Assembly: GCA_963682175.1 (NCBI GenBank)
Contig: OY821775.1
Coordinates: forward strand, 9,024,501 to 9,088,500
Source of the DNA: Triglochin maritima
Lineage: Eukaryota; Streptophyta; Magnoliopsida; Alismatales; Juncaginaceae
Direction: 5' to 3'
Length of the DNA: 64,000 nt
The notes beneath the pieces are model-generated. The model was not told the origin of the DNA and made no database searches. It saw only the letters and a program-made list of their open reading frames with translations. Position numbers and translations under genes: made by a program. Of the stretch, positions 23,196 to 35,330 are shown piece after piece (within the stretch, counting starts at the first letter, position 1; every line of letters starts with the position of its first letter).

Positions 23196-24643
23196 TGTTG
23201 GGTTTTAGGTCTTAATCTATGTTTTGATGATTTAATCAACTTAATCTTAATTATGATCATGTAGAGTAGCACACATATTGCATTTCATATATATTCATTT
23301 GTGCTAACCTCTACAGGTGATCAAGACTCAAGGAAGAAAGAAAATCAAGTCAAGACATGTATTTTGTATTTCTTTGAGTCTTTAGGAACTTTGTGTAATT
23401 GAGCATACTTGAGCTAAAAAATACTCAACCACACACTAGGTTCCCTATAGAAGTCACACACGAAATTTCACACAATTTGGACTTCAATAGATCACCCAAA
23501 CTTAGACCAGAAAACACTAAACCTGAACCCACACAGTCTGCCCACATTCGATTGACCGAAATAGACCGTTCGGTCGACCGAGTGATCAATTATTCTGTTA
23601 GTGTTTAACTGCCTAAGTTCGGTCGACCGTCCAGACCTTTTCGGTCGACCGAGTCCCAATTATTTTCCGACCGTTTGTTGTCGTATATACCCAACGGTCG
23701 TATTCGTATTAATCAAAAATATCCCAAATACATTTTATGTATCGGTCGACCGAGGACCTTGTTCGGTCGATCGAACTTGTCTCTTCACAAACCCAAATCT
23801 CCTGCTGGAATTTGGTCGACTGAATAGAACCTTGTTTGTCAACCCCAAAGTGTCTGGTGTGAATCGGTCGACCGAACCTTATTCGGTGTTCGACCGATCA
23901 CTTAAGTGTACCTGAGTCTTAGTGTTGGGAGGTCGACCGAATTGAGGTCAAAGCTGCCAAACGGTCGACCGAACAACCCGATCTGGTTTACCGAATTCAC
24001 TCAGAATTGGGTGCTGCAAGTTTCTGTTTTGTGTATCTTACACAAATTCTTACCCAATCAACCCCAACGGCTATAATACCTTAGAAGCTTATAAATAGGA
24101 GTTTCCTTGACACAATTATACATCTCTCACACTTCCATTTGTCACATACACTAAAGAGAAACTCCCAAGCTCCAATTTCCTCAATCCTACACTCTAAGCC
24201 TAAATTCCACACATTTGATCATATCCAAATCATACTCAAAGTGTGCTCAATATTTAGAGAGTGTTGTCTCACTCATTGGTTGTTCAAGAAGCAATGATTT
24301 GAGTGAAAGCCCGAGGTGTTCCATCTCAAATTGTGAGAGGAAGAAGGTCAAGCAAGCAAGAGTGTTCGCGGTGATCGTGTTGTAAAGGCGTTCTCCCCCG
24401 GCCCGGAACGGGGAGTGGTTAGTGAAGTCGTGAGTAGAACTCGGTGATCCGAGTGGAGCTTGCAAGAGAGGACGTTGGCGGGTGACCGAACCTCTGTAAA
24501 ATCCAACGTGTTCCTTGTGGTTTGCTTATCTCCTCCCTTACTTGCTTGTTTATTTTAAATTCCGTTGTGCACATCTTGATTGATTAAACAAGTAGGTAAT
24601 TAGCTTAAAAGTGATTAGAATTAGCGACCCTCAAGATCCTACA
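23196..24643. mobile_element. Solo LTR with GGTCGACC palindrome cluster
   Basis: A 1448-bp insertion bounded by TGTTGGGTTTTAGG and GATCCTACA (TG...CA), flanked by perfect 5-bp direct repeats GTAGT (23191-23195 and 24644-24648). It interrupts the older copia remnant and has no internal coding region, so it is a solo LTR left by recombination. Between about 23566 and 23990 it contains seven exact GGTCGACC octamers and several one-base variants. The parent superfamily cannot be told from the LTR alone. Confidence 0.85.
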
Positions 24644-24989
24644 GTAGTTAAAATAGCATCCGACCAAAAACATTTTGGAACACTATTTTGAAAAGGCAAG
24701 GAACGTGTAACCTTCAAAAGGTGGCAATTTTTCCTTTCGGAAATACCACTTTGTTCAGGAGTGTTTATACATGTGGTTTGATGAAAAAATTCTTTTTTGT
24801 TTCAGAATGTTTTGAAAATTGTTACTAGTATACTCAGATCCGTTATCAGATTTGAGTATTCTGATTTTAAAGTCAAACATATTTTCAACAAAGGCTACAA
24901 ACTCGCAAAATACCAAAAACATCATATTTAGCTTTTAACAGATATAACCAAGTTGTTCGTGAGAAATCATTGATAAACGAAATGAAATA

Positions 24990-25199
24990 CTAGAACCCAT
25001 TATAGGATTCTACGGGAACGGGTCCCCAAATATCCGAGTGAATCAACTCGAGAGCACGACCTATCTTATTTTCCGAATTATAAAAAAGAAGTCTAGTTTG
25101 TTTTGATAATCGACATACATCACAAGATAATTCATGTTTGAAAGAAGGAAATAATGTTCGCAAAACTATATTAGACGATGTCCCATTATTTGATGCCAA
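24990..25199 (-). pseudogene. copia integrase finger remnant
   Basis: Reads SNIVLRTLFPSFKHELSCDVCRLSKQTR, then LELIHSDIWGPVPVESYNGF. It holds the CxxC half of the HHCC finger and the first catalytic aspartate. The rest of the integrase core is degraded or was separated by the solo LTR. Confidence 0.85.
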
Positions 25200-25346
25200 G
25201 TATCATGATTATGAATTTTAGCAAACATCCATTTTGTTTGAGTTTCCAGCACATAAAGACCGTTGGCGAGTTTTCTCTACTAATCCTCCTCCATGTGGTT
25301 CGATCCTGAAAGGTTACATTGAAAGGTGTAAAAATAACGTTGCAAT

Positions 25347-25850
25347 TCAAAAAAAAAATCTGAGCCTAGCAACAAACAATAAATTGGAGTTGAAATTAGG
25401 TACATACAAAACATTTTCGGTTATTTTATCATCTAAGAATTGTACTTCTCTTGTACCTTTAATTTTCACTTTGTCTCCATTAGCAACAGTGACGAATTTA
25501 TGTAAAAAATTTAAACTAGTTTTTATGTTATTTATCATAGAGGAATTTCCTATCATGTGATCAGTCGCACTAGAGTCTATAATCTAACTAGAGTTATTTG
25601 AATTATTTACAGAAGAATATGCATTGCAATTATCTAAAAAGGAATTCATACCTAAGAAATTACCTTTACTTAGGGTGTTGGACTGCAAAAAGGAATTTAA
25701 TTGGGTTATAAGGGCACCAATTTGGGTTGTATCTGATCCGTTGGATGCACTTGTGGAGCCAATTATTTGGAGATTTGTACAGGGAGACGGCACGTGGTCC
25801 CGTTGTGTCCCTGTTTCTTACGGTTATCCCAATATTTGTTAGATACTAAT
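25347..25850 (-). pseudogene. copia protease and gag-end remnant
   Basis: Frame 25584-25793 corresponds to the spacer between zinc knuckle and protease (LITQLNSFLQSN). Upstream, around 25800-25850, a knuckle with a lost cysteine is readable (DN-R-KKQG-H-NGTT-C). Frame 25347-25556 starts MIGNSSMINNIK and corresponds to the region following the protease active site. Nothing 5' of this is recognisable. Confidence 0.7.
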
Positions 25851-25855
25851 TTGAT

Positions 25856-26452
25856 TCTCCAATCTCCTAAGATGTATTAAACAAAACACAAAAAAACAGC
25901 TCCTAAGATGTAACTACCGAGCATTGGAAATGTCACCCTTTCATATCACAGATCGTAATTAATCTAAAAGAACAAAAGTAATCAATCATCCCCCACAACA
26001 AAAGTAAACAAATCCACACTTAAAAGTTAAAACTAACCAATCAACCAACAACGAAACCCGAACAGAATCCTTCCTTTTCCTCCTATGATCCATCAATCAA
26101 CATACACAACAATATTATCTTATATAGACCAACAGCTTTCGGACACTTGTACCTTCACCATTATTTTAATCACAAACATAACACACAAAATATTTAACTC
26201 CCCTCTCTCTCTCTAATAATCTCTCTCCTCCTCAGTACTGCAGCGTAGTAGTGAAGAGTGTGGTTTTACTACTGCACTGGCGAAACACGACAAGAACACA
26301 GCATTAGCGTCGTTAGGGGGTGTTGGAATAGTGGGCCCCACCCTTGCCCCTAAAAAGACAGTCACGTCTCTGTCTCCACCGCCACTGCCAACCTCTCTCC
26401 AGTGCTCTCACTTATATTTCCATGTAGAGTTTCCTACTGGGTTTTCTCGGCA
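25856..26452 (+). promoter_or_regulatory. Promoter and 5' UTR region of the ERL gene
   Basis: About 600 bases separate the old copia remnant from the ERL start codon. A TATA-like TATATAGA lies at 26121-26128 and a CT-rich tract at about 26202-26230, both usual in plant promoters. The start at 26453 is the first ATG of the signal-peptide frame; an ATG at 26422 is followed at once by a stop. Confidence 0.4.
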
Positions 26453-29400
26453 ATGGAGGAGAAGAAACTTGTGTTGTTGTGGAGCCTTCTTTTGCTAGTC
26501 TCTTCTTCTGCTCTCTCCGACGAAGGTTTTGGCCTTTTTTTGCTTCTTTTTTGGGTTTTTTTTTGTTTTGTTTGGGTTTTGAGTTGTTTTGTGGGTTTCA
26601 GGCAAAGCTTTGGTGTCGCTGAAAGCTTCGTTCGGCAATGCGGCGAGCGAGATACTGAACTGGAACGAAGAAGGTGATGGTGGTGGAGGAGAAGAGCACG
26701 TGCATTGCTCGTGGAGAGGAGTCGAGTGCGACGACTCCACCTTCTCCGTTTTGTCTCTGTAATCAATAATAACGGACGCTTCTTTTGTTTTTTGGTTTTT
26801 TTGGGGTTTGGTTTGGTGATTTGGGGTTTTCGGTACGTGCAGGAACCTGTCAAATTTGAATATTGGTGGAGAGATCTCCACCTCCATTGGAGATCTCAAG
26901 AGTCTCCAGAACTTGTATGTTTAGGATTCTTTTCTTTTCTTTGTTTCCTTCCCAATATAAGTGTTTTTTTAATTATTTGTTTGTTTGTTTGGTGGTGTGA
27001 TTTTTTATTTCTTCTCCTGTGTAGAGACATGAAGGGTAATCGACTCATAGGACAGATTCCAGACGAGATTGGAGACTGTGTTTCTCTTCAATACCTGTAC
27101 TTTTCATCATTTTTTATTTTATAGTTTTTTTTGTTGCTACTTTTTTTTCTGGTTCAAAGATATTTTTTTGGATAATAATTTTTTTGGTTTTTTTGCAGGG
27201 ATTTGTCTGTGAATGCTTTGTTTGGTGACATACCTTTTTCCATATCAAAGTTGAAACAGCTTGAGTACCTGTAAGAATATTTGGATTAATATAATATATG
27301 CTTACCTGTAAGAATATTGGGATTAATATAATATATGTTACAGTAGAGCCTAAATCTCTTGTTATTATTTTCTGAAATAATTACTCTTTTCTTCTGTTAA
27401 TATGTATGAGTTTTTTCTTCTAGAAATCTTAAGAGTAATCAACTTGCTGGACCCATCCCCTCAACATTGTCCCAAATTCCCAATCTTAAGACCCTGTAAG
27501 TTTCCCCAACTTTACTGATTTCAACCTTTTGCCACAATCACAATTTCTTTTATCCACTTTCGCATGTTTGGTTATTTACTAGTGCAGAGATAATTTTATC
27601 TATGACATTAGTTTGATGTCAAATGTTCGCTTTATAGGGATCTTGCCATGAATATGTTAACTGGTGGAATACCCAGATTGCTTTACTGGAATGAAGTTTT
27701 GCAATATCTGTGAGTGTCAATGACATGAGATTGTGCCTCTTGTTTTTTTTTTTTTGTGTTTCGCGAATATGTTGATGCTTATGCATGTGTTGTGACTTGT
27801 TACAGAGGATTGCGGGGTAATTCTCTTACAGGATCTCTTTCTCCAGATATGTGCCAATTGACTGGCCTGTGGTATTTGTAAGTGTTTCTATTGTGCTTAT
27901 TATAGCTGATTTTTGCCCGATTTGTTGCTGGGTCTTGAACTGAAATTTTATGATGAATTTTACATTTCAGCGATGTTCGTGGAAATAACATCTCCGGCAC
28001 GATACCGGATAGCATTGGAAACTGCACAAGCTTTGAGATATTGTGTGTTTTACTTTCTTTGTTATAAAAGATTTTTTTTAGTTATTGACATTTTGTAGCT
28101 GAGCAGCGGATGATATATTTCGTATTCTGTTTGCAGGGATATATCGTACAATAGTATCACCGGGGAGATCCCTTACAACATTGGCTTTCTGCAAGTGGCT
28201 ACCCTGTAAGACTTCCTTGTTGATTATTGACTGTTACATGTGTTAGTGCCCTACTAATATTTTCCTGATTCTAATCTTCTATGTCCTATTTGTTATTTAT
28301 CAGTTCATTACAAGGCAACCAACTTACTGGCAAGATTCCAGAGGTGATTGGTCTTATGCAGGCTCTTGCTGTGTTGTAAGTGTTTGAATTGACTTTCTTA
28401 GGTTTATTCACTTGTTGGTAGTTTTACCAGATGGTGCACCTTTGACATATGTTATTCCCTTTTGTAACTTGGTCAATCTACATCTTCAGGGATTTGAGCG
28501 AAAACGAACTTGTTGGGACAATTCCACCAATTCTTGGGAACTTATCCTACACTGGCAAATTGTAGGTGCCAAGAAACTGTTCTGATTACTTCAATAAGTT
28601 CTCTACTAATCTTTAATTTGATCGTCATTCCAGGTACCTTCACGGAAACAAACTCTCTGGACCGATTCCAACAGAGTTGGGGAATATGTCGAGACTTAGT
28701 TATTTGTAAGATTGTAGTATCTTGAGCTAAAAGGCACTTCTTGTTCGATATCTGAATTTCCTTACGTACAGGCAGCTGAATGATAACCAGCTTTCGGGCT
28801 CCATTCCAGAAGAGCTTGGGCAGTTGAATGAGTTGTTTGAGATGTAAGACCTCTGTGTTTTACCCTATTTATTGGTAGTTATTTGAGATTAAATGTTAAT
28901 TTTTTTTTCTTTTCCAAGAAATCTTGCAAATAATAATCTAGAAGGTCCCATCCCTCACAACATCAGCTCCTGTACTGCCCTCAATCAACTGTAAGTTGTC
29001 TTACACATGCCGATGATGCTTATTTTTTCTGAAGTTACAAATATGACGTTCTATCTTTGGAATTATGTTTCAGAAATCTTCATGGTAACAAGCTTAATGG
29101 TTCAATACCTCTAAGCTTTCAAAAGCTAGAGAGCCTCACATACCTGTAAGTTGTGGATCTTGTCTCAGACATTCTGCCATTTTACAGTTTCAAGCATGTC
29201 CTCCCTTCTTGAATCAAATTTAGTTTCATATTAACTTTACTTACAATCTGAGAATAGGAATCTGTCATCAAACAATTTTAGAGGGTCTATTCCAGTTGAG
29301 TTGGGAAGGATTGTCAACCTTGATACCCTGTAAGTTGAATGTTGATGGTGTTTTTATTGCATCTACTTGATCTGCTGAAGACATATGGTAATCCTTTTTT

Positions 29401-31890
29401 TTTTGGTTGCAATGCAGTGATCTCTCGGATAATTATTTCTCAGGCCCAATTCCTGATTCAGTTGGCGACCTTGAGCATCTTCTCCAATTGTGAGGAATAA
29501 TGATTTGATTGAATATATCATGCTTCATGGACTGGTCGTTTTTCCATCTCACTCATCCTTAATGGTTTGCAATTGCTCATGGTTCTTCATCACAGGAACT
29601 TAAGCCGGAACAACTTAACCGGGTCATTGCCAGCCGAATTTAGTAATCTTAGAAGCATTCAAGTCATGTAAGTAGGTTAACAAGGAACTTTAATGTTTCA
29701 CCGAAATCACATAGCCACCACATTTCATGATTATCTAAAACATATCGTGTCAAATTTTGAATCATTCATTGCAGGGATATATCATATAACATGCTATCTG
29801 GTTTGATTCCTGAAGAACTTGGACAGTTGCAGACTATTGACTCTCTGTAAGTGCTTCATGTAAACTAGTTACTCTTCTGATTTTCAGATCCTGAATTGCA
29901 TATTTATACATGATTTTGTGTAGGATCCTTAACAACAACCATCTAAATGGAGTTATTCCTGATCAGTTAAGCAACTGCTTCAGCTTGAACAACCTGTGAG
30001 GACAATTTTCAAATCTTTCACTTGAGGTTAATTTTCTGTGAATGTGTGTTATGCCAACTTATCGTCTGTTGACAACTCTAGGAATCTCTCTTACAACAAC
30101 TTTTCTGGAGAAATTCCACGATCAAACTTCTTTTCTCGATTTACATCAGAAAGGTAATATAGTTGCACATCTGTCTGATTTGGATGCACCATTCTTATTT
30201 CAACTCCATTTTTCAGCTTCATGGACAATCCTCTATTACATGGCAAAGTATTGGGTTCCTCGGGTAGTCGAGGCCACAGATCAAATGGTATTTTTGCTTA
30301 AAACTTCAAATTTTTAGCTGGTCCTTTCTTAAACCTTTTGTCACCCATCTAATTATGGAGAAATATATTTGCTATAACAGCAGATGTCTCCAGAGTTGCA
30401 GTTGTATGTATAACATTAGGTAGCATCATGCTACTTTCCATGGTTCTAGTGGCAGTATACCGAACCAGCAGACCAACGAAGCCTTTTGTGAAAGGACCAC
30501 CCAAGACAATGCATGGTACTTTTGTAAAACTGTGTTTTGGTTCATGTCAAGCTGGAATTGTTTTCCAAGTTTGTTTGTTTTCTTTCTATAGGCCCTCCTA
30601 AGCTTATAGTTCTCCAAATGGACATGGCAATACACACGTACGATGATATCATGAGGACTACCGAAAATTTGAGCGAGAAGTACATTATAGGTTATGGTGC
30701 ATCAAGCACTGTCTACAAATGCGTACTCAAAAACTCCAAGCCGATTGCTGTGAAGAGATTGTACAACCAATATGCCAATAATGTGCGAGAATTTGAGACG
30801 GAGCTAGAGACCATAGGAAGTATCAGGCACAGGAACCTTGTGAGTTTGCATGGCTACTCCCTTTCACCTCACGGGAATCTCCTTTTCTATGACTACATGC
30901 AAAATGGATCTCTTTGGGATCTTCTACATGGTAAACTGCTCTGACCCCTTTATTTAATTTTCAAGTTTTCAAATTGAGAATTAATGATTTGAAATTTTGA
31001 TCAGATACGTCAAAGAAGGTGAAGTTGGACTGGGACACCAGGTTGCGGATTGCTGTTGGTGCAGCTCAAGGCTTAGCATACCTTCATCATGACTGCAATC
31101 CTCGCATCATCCACCGTGACGTAAAGTCTTCTAATATTTTGCTTGATGAGAATTTTGAGGCCCGACTATCGGACTTTGGAATTGCTAAGTGCCTCCCGGC
31201 TGCAAAAACTCATGCTTCGACTTATGTATTGGGAACCATTGGCTACATTGATCCAGAGTATGCTCGGACGTCCAGGCTTACTGAGAAATCTGATGTTTAC
31301 AGCTTTGGAATTGTGCTCTTGGAACTTCTGACTGGAAAGAAGGCAGTAGAAAATGAGTCCAACCTGCACCAACTGGTTAGTCGATTAATATTTCCTAGAC
31401 TCCGGTTTCGAAATAATCTTGTCCATACTAATGCATATTTTTTATTATATTTGCATCGTCGAATCATTTCTTAATGCAAAAATGCTTAGTGAGTGTTTTG
31501 TAGTCTACCAACAAATTAGATGTCGTTTGGTTTGGCTAATCCCTTTCTTTTCAGATCCTCTCCATGGCAGATGACAACACAGTGATGGAGGCAGTAGACT
31601 CTGAAGTAACGGTAACTTGTACGGATCAGTGTCTTATCAAGAAGGCATTCCAATTGGCACTGCTATGCACGAAGAAGCATCCGTCCGACAGGCCCAACAT
31701 GCATGAAGTCGCTCGGGTGCTCGTCTCCTTGCTCCCACTGCCTCCAAAATTGTGCTCATCACCTCCCAAGGTTGTGGACTACACTCGTTATCTTGTCGAT
31801 TCAAATGCGAAAAACATCGAGTTCGACAGCTCCTCAGATGAGCAGTGGTTTGTTAAGTTTGGAGAAGTCATATCCAACAACACCATGTGA
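26453..31890 (+). CDS. ERL1: ERECTA-like leucine-rich repeat receptor kinase (ERL1/ERL2 type)
   Basis: Plasma-membrane receptor kinase; family members perceive EPF/EPFL peptides and control stomatal spacing and organ growth. I trace 27 exons: 26453-26525, 26602-26758, 26843-26914, eighteen more LRR exons of 72 nt and one of 69 nt (each one repeat), 30217-30287, 30384-30515, 30592-30930, 31005-31375 and 31555-31890. They sum to 2916 nt, 971 residues, as expected for ERL1. Order: signal peptide ([17 protein letters not shown]), N-cap with paired cysteines (HCSWRGVEC), about 20 LRRs, one transmembrane helix ([20 protein letters not shown]), then kinase with [10 protein letters not shown], the AVK lysine, HRDVKSSN (31112) and DFG (31172). 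The kinase looks active. Odd: the C-terminal LRR-cap cysteines (LCG...C in relatives) are absent; the text reads [16 protein letters not shown]1 versus ERL2 cannot be separated here. Confidence 0.95.
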
Positions 31891-32208
31891 TGGATGGTTG
31901 GTAGTTTGGGGCACAATTTTGGGGACGAGAAAATTACTGGGTTAAGAGAAGATAGTATATGATTGTGTAGAACTTGTTGGAAGTTCGAACTAATTGTTCT
32001 GGGTTAAATTATCATGTAAATTTGTCTTAACTACATACAACAATTTCCACTTTTTTCTTTTGTTGAAAATGCTGGATTGACATGTAATCATCTGGTGTTA
32101 GTTGCTAACATCACTGATGTTTCTCATGAATTTTCATGGTTTTTCTGGTTCAAATCATCAAGTTTTTTTGTTTTGATATTTTAGAGTGAATGATGGTAAG
32201 ATTCATAA
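31891..32208 (+). other. 3' UTR and flank of the ERL gene
   Basis: 318 bases between the ERL stop and the Harbinger-like element. T-rich, with no coding signal, so the ERL 3' UTR probably ends close to or inside the element. Confidence 0.4.
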
Positions 32209-32448
32209 GAACACTAGCATTCTGTGTCTTCTCATACGTTTTTCTTTACGGTGTTCCAAAGAAATGCTTGAATGCTTCTTCTGAAATGAAACTCTTTCAA
32301 CAATCAACAAAATATATTAATAATCATTATCGTAATTATTTAATATCAACAATTCTTTCGTTTTTAATTAACATTTCATTAATAAATTCGAAAATATTAT
32401 TAAAATTTAGAAAACTACAAATTAATAATTTTAAATTTTAAAATTTAG

Positions 32449-32740
32449 GACCTATAGTATGCGCGTGACTCACAAAAGACGAGACGATTGGATCAAGGCT
32501 TGAACTTCTCAGGCATCGAGGACCTATAGTATGCGCGTGACTCACGAGAGACGAGACGATTGGATCGAGGCTTGGACTTCTCAGGCATCGATGACCTACA
32601 GTATGCAGGTGACTCACAAACGACGAGATGATTGGATCGAGGCTTGGACTTCTCAAGCATCGAAGACCTACAGTATGCGCGTGACTCACAAAAGACGAGA
32701 CGATTGGATCGAGGACCTACAGTACGCGCATGACTACTTC
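32449..32740 (+). repeat. 72-bp tandem array upstream of ORF1 (element A)
   Basis: Units start GACCTATAGTATGCGCGTGA at 32449, 32521, 32593 and 32665 (72-bp steps), with a partial unit at 32714. Each carries a core near CAGTATGCGCGTGACTCAC and then GACGAGACGATTGGATCGAG. A TATA-like ATATATATA follows at about 32742, then the ORF1 start. Confidence 0.9.
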
Positions 32741-32778
32741 AATATATATACCCCAACCACATTAATTCTTTACTCACA

Positions 32779-33970
32779 ATGTCATCTTCAGAAGGCAATG
32801 GTTCACCAGATTACCGACGATCTCCACGTCGTCCACCCCTAAGCCAACACTTTTTCCCATACCAAAATGTTCTACAACCAGGATTCCACCCGTTATACCA
32901 AAGCCAATTTACCACACAACCATGATTCCACCCGTCCCACCAAAGCCAATTTTTACCACACTGAGGGTTCTACCCGCACAATCAATACCAACCACCAACT
33001 CAGGAAGAAGGGCAAACCCAATTCCCAATGCGTATGTATACTCACCTTCTAAGTGGCGAAAGTAGTGGGATTGCAAGCCGCTATTCAGCTGATGTGAATG
33101 AAGAAACCGCGACCCAGGGAACACGCAAAACCGCGATGATGAGGTCGCAAAAATCGTGGTCCGCACAAGAGGATCAACGACTCGTCTCGGCTTACATGGC
33201 TGTCAGTGGCGATGTTGTGGTTGGGACAAACCAAAAAATGAAGTCCTTCTGGAAACGTGTGGAGCGCATCTACAATGACTCAGGCGAGCCAGGTGTAGTA
33301 GAGCGTAACGATGAATCATTGAAGGGGCGATGGAGGCGTACATTGCCATCTGTGAACCAATGGGTCGGTTGCTTCGGCCAGGCGGTGCGGAGGAAAAGAA
33401 ACAGTTAAACGAGGACGATGTCATCCATGAAGCGCACATCATCTACGAACGAACACACAACGCCAAATTTCAGTTCATGCATGTTTGACTTTTGTTACGC
33501 AGGTACCCTAAATGGGAGTCTGTTGCGCTTGGACTTCCCACCGGAAACGTCGCTGCAGAAAGTTCGGAGAGTTTTAGCAGCGGGAAAAGAAAAAGCATCG
33601 GCGACGATGGGAGTAACGCAACACCGTCAGCTGATGAAATGGTGTTCGAAACATGTCCTCGTCCTGAAGGTGTTAAAAAAGCCAAAAAGAAGAAGTGGAA
33701 ACAATCATTTCAGACACAACTTGATCCTGAGATGTTAGAACTGGGGAAACAATTGAATATAGTGCAAAAGTGGAAGAGGAAAAATAATTGCGTTACGAAG
33801 AACGGATGGAGAGGAAACACATCGAAGCTGGGGCGAATTTCCAAAGGGAACTGAACAGCAAGAAACTTGATGTCCTCTTCGCTATAATGAAGAAGGAAAA
33901 CAAGGACGAATTCGATAAAGAAACACTTGTTGAACTCAAAGAATGGGATAAAGCACAAGGATATTTGTAG
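32779..33970 (+). pseudogene. Myb/SANT-like ORF1 of element A, decayed
   Basis: Starts ATGTCATCTTCAGAAGGC at 32779 just after a TATA-like motif, then a proline-rich N-part interrupted by stops. The DNA-binding part SWSAQEDQRLVSAYMAVSGD, FWKRVERIYND, LKGRWRRTLPSVNQWVGCFG (about 33151-33390) is a Myb/SANT-like trihelix fold of the kind carried as ORF1 by PIF/Pong/Harbinger transposons and often misnamed in plant genomes. Frameshifts near 33405, 33485 and 33780 split the rest, which continues as RRYPKWESV (about 33500) and the C-terminal coiled part ELNSKKLDVLFAIMKKENKD (to 33970). Non-functional copy; element B keeps a better version. Confidence 0.75.
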
Positions 33971-34335
33971 GTGCTTATGTTTTCAATATGTCTGTGGTAG
34001 TTTATCAGTATTCTGGTTGTTTAAATTCAGTATCCGTAGGATGATTGTCTTTCCTTTCCTTATTTCTGTTGTATTTCGTATTCTGTATTTGTATTGTATT
34101 TTGTTTCCGAAATGTATGAGTATTGTACTACTATTTCTTAATTTGTTTATAATTTTTTAATTTTTTTATATCTAAGTAAATCAAAAATTTGTTAATTAAT
34201 TATAAAATATTTTTTCAATTATTTTGTAATACCTAATTAATTAAATTCCATTTACCTAATTAATACATTATCCTAATTATATATAAATAATCTTTATTTT
34301 TAAAACAAAAACAAAAACAAAAAAAATAAAATAAA

Positions 34336-34436
34336 GGACGAATGGGCGGCACCACGTGGCCCCCCGCCCGAGCGCCCAGGGTGGATTCCCGTTAAGGGAG
34401 GGTTGCCCGGGCTTAGAGCACCCGTTAAGGGTGCTC
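34336..34436. repeat. GC-rich palindromic right end of element A
   Basis: A GC-rich block after 200 bases of A/T. It holds ACCACGTGG, GCCCGGGC and the terminal hairpin GAGCACCC-GTTAA-GGGTGCTC (34416-34436), flanked by TTA and TAA. Confidence 0.8.
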
Positions 34437-35099
34437 TAAGTGTATCTACCACAATTACTACTTAAGGTGGATTGTGGTACACGAGTTTGCATCCTATTTT
34501 TAACAAAAGTAATCAGACTTAATATGTTTTAAATCTTTCTCATCAATGGATAAAAAATGAAAACCTTAACAAAATAGATTGATTTAGGTTGAAATTTAGA
34601 AAGTCATGGATTGTTTAGAATTTGTCGCATCGAAATAATCCCTCTTTTGACAATAAAATTTTGAGTTTCTATACTCAAACTGACCCAAAATCGGAAAAAA
34701 AAACCCCTCATACATTGACATCTTCTGAAAATATGTTTATGTTTTCAATTCTCCCCGAAATATCTCTGCCTAAACCGTGAGACCACTGACCACTCCTTTT
34801 GGAACAACCTCTTTCTCTCTTTCAGGCGGATCCAACTCTGATTTTTCAGTTGGGAGTGAAGACCAGATACAACACACAGTAGTCAATATCGAGCTGAGAT
34901 CGGCCCCCCACTGAGTCTATCAGACCCCCATAAGTTGTTTTAGTGTTCTTCACGGCAACAAAGAGAATGAGTAAATGAAATTGTTAAAAATTGTGGTGTG
35001 CGTTACTTTGTTGCATTTGGTTTCCATTTTCGAACGGATCTATCAATGTCTTTATGTGTTTTGTTGGTTTGTTCAAGTTTTGTTTGAATCTGCCTTTTG

Positions 35100-35330
35100 C
35101 GGGTTAATTGTGCTCGATAGGTTTTCAATTGAGCTTGATGAATGACAATTTAATAATGACAAACAATACTCGATGATACTTGAGGATACGAGATAGATTT
35201 GCTCGATATTTAAATTTTTTATTGAGTTCGATCGAGTTCGATGGTAATCGATAGTACACGATAGATAGTGCGGGTCGATGTGTATGCTCGATAGTTATAC
35301 TTGGTTATAGATCGATTGAACTCCATATGA
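35100..35330. repeat. TCGA-rich motif cluster, left
   Basis: Repeated short words such as CTCGAT, GATCGAGTTCGAT, ATCGATAG and TCGATAGT, irregularly spaced, inside the MULE. Related words recur at 36140-36360. Confidence 0.6.

Larger units (their letters stand above)
21221..25855 (-). mobile_element. Decayed Ty1/copia element, 5'-truncated, nested
   Basis: Read on the minus strand it runs from a degenerate zinc knuckle (about 25800-25850) through protease, integrase finger, linker, reverse transcriptase and RNase H to a 3' LTR at 21221-21454. It is full of stops and deletions. The leader, most of gag and the 5' LTR are missing, so no target duplication can be read. A solo LTR (23196-24643) is inserted between the integrase and linker parts. 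It is the same general lineage as the element at 14377 but much older. Confidence 0.85.
32209..34436 (+). mobile_element. PIF/Harbinger-like non-autonomous element A (ORF1 only)
   Basis: Bounded by TAA at 32206-32208 and 34437-34439, the typical Harbinger target. The right end reads GAGCACCC-GTTAA-GGGTGCTC. The left end is weaker (GAACACTAGCATTC), so the left boundary is provisional. Inside are a 72-bp tandem array, a decayed Myb-like ORF1, an AT-rich stretch and a GC-rich 3' end. No DDE transposase gene. It matches element B (42429-45541) in order of parts. Confidence 0.6.
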
